Assembly: GCF_039541235.1 (NCBI RefSeq)
Contig: NZ_BAABFV010000001.1
Coordinates: 558,001-622,000 of the forward strand
Reading direction: 5' to 3'
Length of the DNA: 64,000 bases
DNA from: Kangiella marina
GTDB lineage: Bacteria; Pseudomonadota; Gammaproteobacteria; Enterobacterales; Kangiellaceae
The number at the start of each line of letters is the position of its first letter. Position 1 is the first letter of the stretch. Below the pieces are notes generated by a model. That model searched no databases and had not been told where the DNA came from. It saw only the letters and a program-made list of their open reading frames with translations. Both the position numbers and the translations under genes were made by a program. Positions 1 through 9,000 of the stretch are shown one piece after another.

Positions 1-3000
1 CACCAGCGACTTCACCGTTTAAAGTAACCGTGAAAGTTGCTATACCAGCATTTTCATCAACCGTCACATCAGCAACAGTCACGCTAGCCGAGTCGTTATC
101 TGAAATGGTTACCGTATCACTCGCAGTATTGATAGAGCCATTGCTAACCGCAGAGATCGTGGCTATGACGGTCTCATCACCTTCTAATACAAAGTCATCG
201 ATGACGTTAACCGTTACTGTCGCACTCGTGGCACCCGCAGGAATAACCACACTGGTTGTTCCTGCGCCTCCGCTAAGATTGTAATCATCAGTATCTGTTG
301 CAGTGCCTGTATAACCAATCGTTACGGTAGTATCAGTAGAGCTTGTGGTATTAAGGCTAATGGTGAACAAGCCATTAGCGCCGCCCTCAACGGCAGCCGA
401 AGTCGCAGCAACCGACACTTCCAAGGTATCATTGTCGGTGATGGTGCCAGTAGCGGTATCCGTATCGGTTATAGAAGCGTTAACTGCATCGATATTAACG
501 GTAAAGGTTTCCGCTTCTTCGACAATAGTGTCCTCATTGATAGTGACAACAAATGTTTGAGTCTCACCGGCGTTACCAACAAAGGTCACACTGCCAGCAG
601 TATTAACAAAATCATCGCCACCAGTAGCAGTACCATTGGTAAAGCTGTAGTTTACATCCGTTCCGCCAGCCACATCACTATCCAATGTCACCGTGAAGGT
701 AGCCGTCCCAGCAGCCTCGCTCACAGTCACATCATCAACCGTTACCGTCGCCGTATCATTATCGGTAATGGTAGCCGCACCTTGAGCATCACTAAAGCTC
801 ACGCTGGCGTTACTCAAATTGGTTAAATCTAGAGAAAAGCCTTCGTCACTTTCGACGATTGTATCGTTCGTAATCGGCACATTGATGGTAATGGTTTCAC
901 CACTATTACCAGTAAACGAGCCACTGCCAGAAGTCGCTGTATAATCACTACCCGCTGTCGCTGTACCGTCAGTTGTGGCGTAGTCAAAACTCACGCCACC
1001 ATCAACGTCACCCGTTAAGGTCACCGTGAAGACGGCATTAATTCCATCTTCTGCAACCGTCACGTTATTCACCGCAACCGAAGCGGTGTCATTATCCGTA
1101 ATCGTACCTGCGCCTTGAGCATCGCTGAAGCTGACGCTAGCATTACTTAAGCCGCTTAAATCAACGGTAAAGCCTTCATTGCCTTCAACGATGGCATCAT
1201 CGGTAATTGGCACCGTAATCGTTTGTGTCTCACCGTTCGTGCCGTTAAAGCTTAAACTGCCGCTCGCCGCAGTATAGTCACTGCCTGCCACCGCCGTACC
1301 ATCATTGGTGGCGTAATTGAGCGTGAAGCCATCTTGAACGTCGCCCGTTAACGTCACGGTAAAGGTCGCATTCGAGCCATCTTCGCCAATACTGACGTCG
1401 TCAATCGCCACCGTCGCCGTGTCGTTATCGGTAATGGTGCCTTGGCCTTGATTGTCCGAGAAGGTAACGCTCGTATTATCCAGATTACTTAAATCAAGGG
1501 TGAAGCCTTCATTGCCTTCAACCACCGCATCGTCAGTGATCGGCACATTAATCGTAATCGTCTCACCATTGGTACCGGTAAAGGTTTCCGTACCAGAAGT
1601 CGCGGTGTAATCGCTGCCCGCTACTGCAGTACCGTCGGTCGTGGTGTAGTTGAAACTCACCCCGCCTTGAACGTCGCCCGTTAACGTCACCGTAAAGACG
1701 GCGTTAATACCATCTTCCGCCACCGTGACATCATTCACCGCCACCGTCGCGCTGTCATTATCCGTGATCGTGCCCAAGCCTTGATCATCGGCAAAAGCCA
1801 CACCGGTGTTATCCAAGTTGCTTAAGTCCAGCGTGAAGGTTTCATTGCCCTCGACCACTGCATCATTGGTAATCGGCACATTAATCGTCACCGTCTCACC
1901 ATCGTTTCCGACAAAACTTCTAGTTCCTGAAACAGCAGTATAATCGTCACCCGCCGTCGCTGTGCCATCGGCTGTCGTAAAGTCTAGGTTGAAGCCATTC
2001 TGGACATCACCGCTTAGCGTGATGGTAAAGGTTGCGTTGGTACCATCTTCCGCAATGGTCACATCATCAATCGATATTGAAGCGCCATCATCGTCAATAA
2101 TCGTACCGGTCGCGGTATCAGTGTCAGTCACTAAAGCGTTGACCGCATCAAGATTAACCGTGAAAGTTTCGGTACCTTCAACTAGAGTGTCATCGGTAAT
2201 CGCTACGGCGAAGGTTTGAGTTTCACCATCAGCACCGGTGAAAGTTACGCTGCCAGCGGTACTGTTATAATCCGTGCCGCCTGTTGCTGAACCGTCAGTA
2301 AAACTGTAGTTAACGTCAGTGCCACCCTCGACCGCGCCATTCAAAGTAATGGTAAATGTGGCCGAGTTAGCGGCTTCATCCACACTAACATCGGCAACGG
2401 TGACGCTAGCCGAGTCGTTATCTGAAATGGTTACCGTATCACTTGCAGTACCGATAGAGCCGTTGCTAACCGCAGAGATAGTAGCAACAACGGTTTCATT
2501 ATTTTCCAATAAGTTATCATCAACCACGTTGACACTAACCACGGCTGTTGTTGAACCTGCAGGAATGGTTACAGAGGTAGTACCGCTGGCGCCTGTCAAA
2601 CCATAGTCATCAGGATCAATTGCCGTCCCGTTATAATCAATGGTAACCGTTGTATCCGTTGCGCTGGTCGTATTTAGGCTAACCGTAAACTGCCCATTAG
2701 CGACTCCTTCGGTAGCGGCAGCTGTAGTCGCAGCAACCGACACTTCCAGATTGTCATTATCCGTAATTGTGCCTTGGCCTTGATTATCCGTGAAGGTAAC
2801 GCTCGTATTATCCAGGTCACTTAAATCGAGGGTGAAGCCTTCACTGCCTTCAACCACCGCATCATCGGTGATCGGCACATTAATCGTAATCGTCTCACCA
2901 TTGGTACCGGTAAAGCTTTCCGTACCAGAAGTCGCGGTGTAATCGCTGCCTGCTACTGCGGTACCGTCGGTCGTGGTGTAGTTAAAACTCACCCCGCCTT

Positions 3001-6000
3001 GAACGTCGCCCGTTAACGTCACCGTAAAGACGGCGTTAATACCATCTTCCGCAACCGTGACATCATTCACCGCCACCGTCGCCGAGTCGTTGTCATTAAT
3101 AATACCAATGCCTTGCCCGTCAGCCAGTGTCACTGATGTATTACTAGTGTTTGATAAGTTGACGAAGTAACTTTCAGCGGTTTCTGCAACGGCATCGTCA
3201 GTGATAGTCACGATTATCGTTTGCTGCTCACCATTAGTACCAGTGAAATTTAACGTGCCTGTTGCTGTCGTGTAATCACTTCCCGCCAAAGCTGTGTTAT
3301 CAGCTGTTGCATAGTCAACTGAAACCCCATCTTGGACATCACCCGTTAAAGTTACGGTAAAAGTTACCGTGCCACCAGCTTCGCTAACCACTGTGTTATC
3401 AATAGCTAAACTGGCGGTGTCATTATCCGTAATCGTACCTGCGCCTTGAGCATCGCTGAAGCTGACGCTAGCATTACTTAAGCCGCTTAAATCAACGGTA
3501 AAGCCTTCATTGCCTTCAACGATGGCATCATCGGTAATTGGCACCGTAATCGTTTGTGTCTCACCGTTCGTGCCGTTAAAGCTTAAACTGCCGCTCGCCG
3601 CAGTATAGTCACTGCCTGCCACCGCCGTACCATCATTGGTGGCGTAATTGAGCGTGAAGCCATCTTGAACGTCGCCCGTTAACGTCACGGTAAAGGTCGC
3701 ATTCGAGCCATCTTCGCCAATACTGACGTCGTCAATCGCCACCGTCGCCGTGTCGTTATCGGTAATGGTGCCTTGGCCTTGATTGTCCGAGAAGGTAACG
3801 CTCGTATTATCCAGATTACTTAAATCAAGGGTGAAGCCTTCATTGCCTTCAACCACCGCATCGTCAGTGATCGGCACATTAATCGTAATCGTCTCACCAT
3901 TGGTACCGGTAAAGGTTTCCGTACCAGAAGTCGCGGTGTAATCGCTGCCCGCTACTGCAGTACCGTCGGTCGTGGTGTAGTTGAAACTCACCCCGCCTTG
4001 AACGTCGCCCGTTAACGTCACCGTAAAGACGGCGTTAATACCATCTTCCGCCACCGTGACATCATTCACCGCCACCGTCGCGCTGTCATTATCCGTGATC
4101 GTGCCCAAGCCTTGATCATCGGCAAAAGCCACACCGGTGTTATCCAAGTTGCTTAAGTCCAGCGTGAAGGTTTCATTGCCCTCGACCACTGCATCATTGG
4201 TAATCGGCACATTAATCGTCACCGTCTCACCATCGTTTCCGACAAAGCCTTGACTGCCACTAGTGGCGATGTAATCACTACCCGCTACAGCAGTACCGTC
4301 CGTGGTTGTGTAATCAAAATTCACACCACCTTGAACATTGCCACTCAAGGTTACGACGAACGACGCACTACCATCAGCTTCATTAACCGTAACGTTAGTT
4401 ACTGAAACAGAAGCAGCATCATCGTCGTTAATGTTAACCGTATCTGAGGCATTAGTGATGGTACCGTTCGACACCGAGTCGATGGTCGCGATGACCGTTT
4501 CGGTTGGCTCTACCACGTTATCGTCTAAAACTTCTACCGCCACGGTTGCAAAGGTGTCGCCAGCAGCAATGACTACCGAGGTAGTTCCATTAACACCATT
4601 TAAACCGTAATCAGCGGGATCAGTTGCTGTCCCTGAATAAGTCAAGGTCACTGTTGTATCGGTAGCGCTTTGGGTGTTTAGACTGATTGTAAACTCGCCA
4701 TTAGTGACCGGCTCACTTGCTGTGGCCACACTCGCAATAACTGAGACCTCTAAATTGTCATTATCAACAATGGTGCCAGTCGCGGTATCGGTATCATTGA
4801 CCTGCGGGTTGACCGCATTCAGGTTAACAGTAAAGGTTTCATTACCTTCAACCAAGCCATCATCCGTGATATTAATGGTGAAGGTTGCAGTTTCGCCCGC
4901 AGTACCCACAAATGCCACGGTACCACCCGTACTGTCATAATCCGTACCACCGCCCGTTGCTGTTCCATCAGTAAAGCTATAATTAACGTCAGTACCGCCA
5001 TCAACAGCATTGCTCAATGTGATGGTAAAGGTCGCGGTGCCCGCTCCCTCGTTCACGTTGACATCATCCACCGTTACCGAGGAATTATCATTATCGGCAA
5101 TAGTCACCGTACCGGTATCATTGCTAATAACACCATTACTGACACTGGTAATGGTCGCAATAACCGTTTCGCTTGATTCGACCAGATTATCATCAGTCAC
5201 ATCGACAGCGACCGTGGCTGAGGTATCGCCCGCAGGAATGGTTACCGTGGTGGTTCCTGAAGCGCCCGTCAATGCATAATCAGAACCGTCAACTGCCGTT
5301 CCGGTGTAGTCAATGGTAATGACGGTGTCGGTAGAGCTTTCAGCGCTTAGGCTAATGGTAAACTCTCCATCCGTCATAGGTTCTGAAGCATTAGAGACTG
5401 TCGCTAAAATCGAGGTTGTTAGCGGCGTGTCATCATCGCTAATAGTACCTGTTGCAATATCAGTAGCATCAACTAGCGTATTGCTTGCCGATAGATTGAC
5501 GGTAAAGGTTTCATCAAACTCTACGATAGCGTCATTGGTAATAGGCACAAGGATATCGATAAACTCACCGTTTGTGCCCACGAAGCTCACAGTATTGCCA
5601 GTACTATCATAATCCGTACCGCCACCTACTGCTGAACCGTCTGTGAAGCTGTAAGTAACATTGGTGCCGCCATCGACATCACCATTTAAGGTAATTCTAA
5701 AGGTTGCATTACCTGCATCTTCCGATACTGTCACATCTTCAACGGTGACAGAAGCTGTGTCATCTGACTCGATAGTAACAGTATCCGTAGAACCACTGAT
5801 CGTGCCGTTGTCCGTTGACGTAATGGTGGCTATCACCGTCTCATTAGCTTCGACAAGTGTGTCGTCAAGCACCTCGACGATCACAATCGCATCGGTTGAA
5901 CCTGCCGGAATGACAATAGTTGTCGTACCATCAACACCTGTTAAATTGTAATCGGATCCGCCTGTAGCAGTCCCCGTATAATCAAGCGTGATTGTCGTGT

Positions 6001-9000
6001 CTGTGGCGCTAGTCGTGCTCAGGCTGACCGTAAACTGACCGTCAGTCGCAGGTTCTTGTGCTGTTGGAATAGTCGCTACAACCGAAACCGTTAAGGCATC
6101 ATCATCGACAATGGTGCCGATGGCTGTGTCGGTATCAATAACGTTTGGATTAACCGCATCAAGGTTAACGGTAAAGGTTTCGTCACCTTCTACAGTCGCA
6201 TCATTGGTAATCGCAACAGTGAAGGTCCGAGTTTCACCAGCAGTACCTGCAAACGTTACTGTGCCGCCCGTACTGTCGTAATCCGTTCCACCACCGGTAG
6301 CCGTTCCATCAGTAAAGCTATAATTCACATCAGTACCGCCAGCAATGGCTTCTTCTAAGGTAATGGTGAAGGTTGCCGTACCATCCGCTTCATTAACGCT
6401 AACATCATCAACCCACACGCGAGAGTCATTATCGGCAATAGTCACCGTGTCTGTCGCTGTGCCAATACTGCCGTTGCTGACTGCGGTGATGGCGGCTTCG
6501 ACAGTTTCGCTGCCTTCCACAAGAGCATCATCAATGACGTCAACCGCTACTGTTGCACTAGTGCTGCCAGCAGGTATGGTCACGCTGGTGGTGCCTGAGG
6601 CGCCGATTAAATTATAATCCGAAGCCGTTGTCGCTGTTCCGGCATAATCAATAAATACGGTGGTGTCAGTGTCGCTTGGGTTACTGAGTGAGACCGTAAA
6701 CTCGCCATCTGTTGCTGGCTCAGAAGCAGCTGCAACACTCGCTGCAATACTCGCCGTTAATGCGTCATTGTCTTCAATCGTACCAGTCGCCGTATCCGTA
6801 TCGGTCACGCTTGGATTGTCAGCGCTTAAAGAGACCGTAAAGGTTTCATTACCTTCAGTAATATTATCGTCGGTGTAAGCGACGGTGAAGGTTTCCGTCT
6901 CGCCCGCGGTACCCGTAAAGGTAACAGTACCGCCAGTGCTGGCATAATCGGTACCTCCACCCGTTGCGGTGCCGTCAGTAAAGCTGTAGGTGACATTCGT
7001 ACCACCCGCAACATCGTTATCCAAAGTGATGGTAAAGGTAACGCTGCCAACACTTTCATTAGCTGACACATCTTCAACCGTTACCGTTGCCGCATCATTA
7101 TCAGCAATTTCTACCGTCGCTGAGGAGTTGGCAATGGTGCCCTCACTCACAGTGTTGATGGTTGCAATAACCGTTTCCGTTGGCTCGACGATCGTATCGT
7201 CAGCCACATTCACCGCGACAGTCACACTCGAAGTACCCGCCGGAATAACCACAGTCGTCGGATCTACAACTCCTGATAAACTATAATCCCCAGGGTTAGC
7301 AGCGGTTCCAGAGTAACTGAGATTAACCGTCGTATCTTCCGTGCTGACGTTATTCAGACTGATCGTGAACTCACCGTCAGTACCAGGCTCAGAAGCATTA
7401 GCAACACTGGCGAATACAGATACTTCCAATGTTTCATCATCAATAATTGTGCTCGCAGAATCACTGTCATTAATGACAGGATTAACAGCGTTTAAATTGA
7501 CTGTAAAAGTTTCATTGCCTTCGTAGATGGCATCATTAAAAATATCAACGGTGAAGGTTTGAGTCTCGCCCGCATTACCGATAAAAGTGACGCTACCATT
7601 GGTGTTATCATAATCAACACCGCCAGTTGCCGTTCCATCGGTAAAGGAGTAATTGACCACACTGCCACCTTGAACCGCATTATCCAAAGTCACTGTATAG
7701 GTTGCAGTACCGGCATCTTCGTCAATAGTCACGTTATTAATGGTTAAACTGGCAATATCGTTATCCGTGATGGTTCCTAAGCCTTGGTTATCGCTTAATG
7801 TCACGCCCGCCTGATTGACATTAGATAAGTCAACGAAATAGGTTTCGCTAGATTCCGCAACGGCATCATCGGTAATGGATACAGTTATCGTCTGCGTTTC
7901 ACCATTAGTGCCCGCGAAGTTTAGTGTGCCGGTATTTGCTGTGTAATCGCTGCCAGCATTAGCAGTATCGTCAGATGTCGCAAAATCAACAGAAACGCCA
8001 CCTTGCACCTCCCCCGTTAAGGTTACGGTAAAGATCGCGCTACCATCTAATTCATTCACTGAAACATCGTCAATCGCTAGGCTTGCATTATCGTTATCAT
8101 TAATAATGCCAATGCCTTGCCCGTCGGCCAATGTCACCACTGGATTACTGATACCTGATAAGTTCACAAAGTAACTTTCAGAACTTTCTACAACCGCATC
8201 ATCGGTGATCGTCACGGTTATTGTTTGCTGCTCACCATTAGTACCAGCGAAATTTAACGTACCGGTTGCGGCAGTGTAATCGCTCCCCGACAATGCCGTG
8301 TTATCAGCCGTTGCATAATCGACCGACACTCCACCTTGAACATCACCGGTTAAGGTTACGGTGAAAGTTGCCGTGCCATCAGCTTCGCTGACCGCTCTAT
8401 TATTAATGGCTAAACTGGCATTATCATTATCCGTGATCGTACCCACGCCTTGGGAGTCAGAAATAGTAACAAGACTGTTTGAAAGGTTTGATAGATTCGC
8501 AAAGAAAGTTTCGGTCGCCTCAGCAACACCATCATCCGTAATTAGCACCGTGAAGCTCTGCATTTCACCATTGTTGCCTGTGAAATTTAATGTCCCCGTA
8601 GTAGCCGTATAATCACTCGCTGCAACCGCAGAATTGTCGGCAGTCGCGTAATCAACGGTGAAGCTATCTTGTACATTTCCAGTTAGGGTCACGTCAAAAG
8701 TAGCCGTACCGTTTGCTTCATCAACAGTAACATCGCCTATCGCAATACTTGCCGTATCATTATCCGCGATATTAACGGTTGCACTGTTTTGGGCTCCAAT
8801 AGTTGCATTACCGCTACTGACCGTATCTAAAGTGACAACCACCGTTTCAGTTGGCTCAACTAACGAATCATCAATCACCAACACATTCACGTTAACTGAA
8901 GTTGTATTAGCAGGAATTGTGACGCTACTGACAAGAGTCGCATAATCTGTTCCCGCTACGGCGGTACCACCCGCAGTAATATTAACTACCGTATCGGTAT

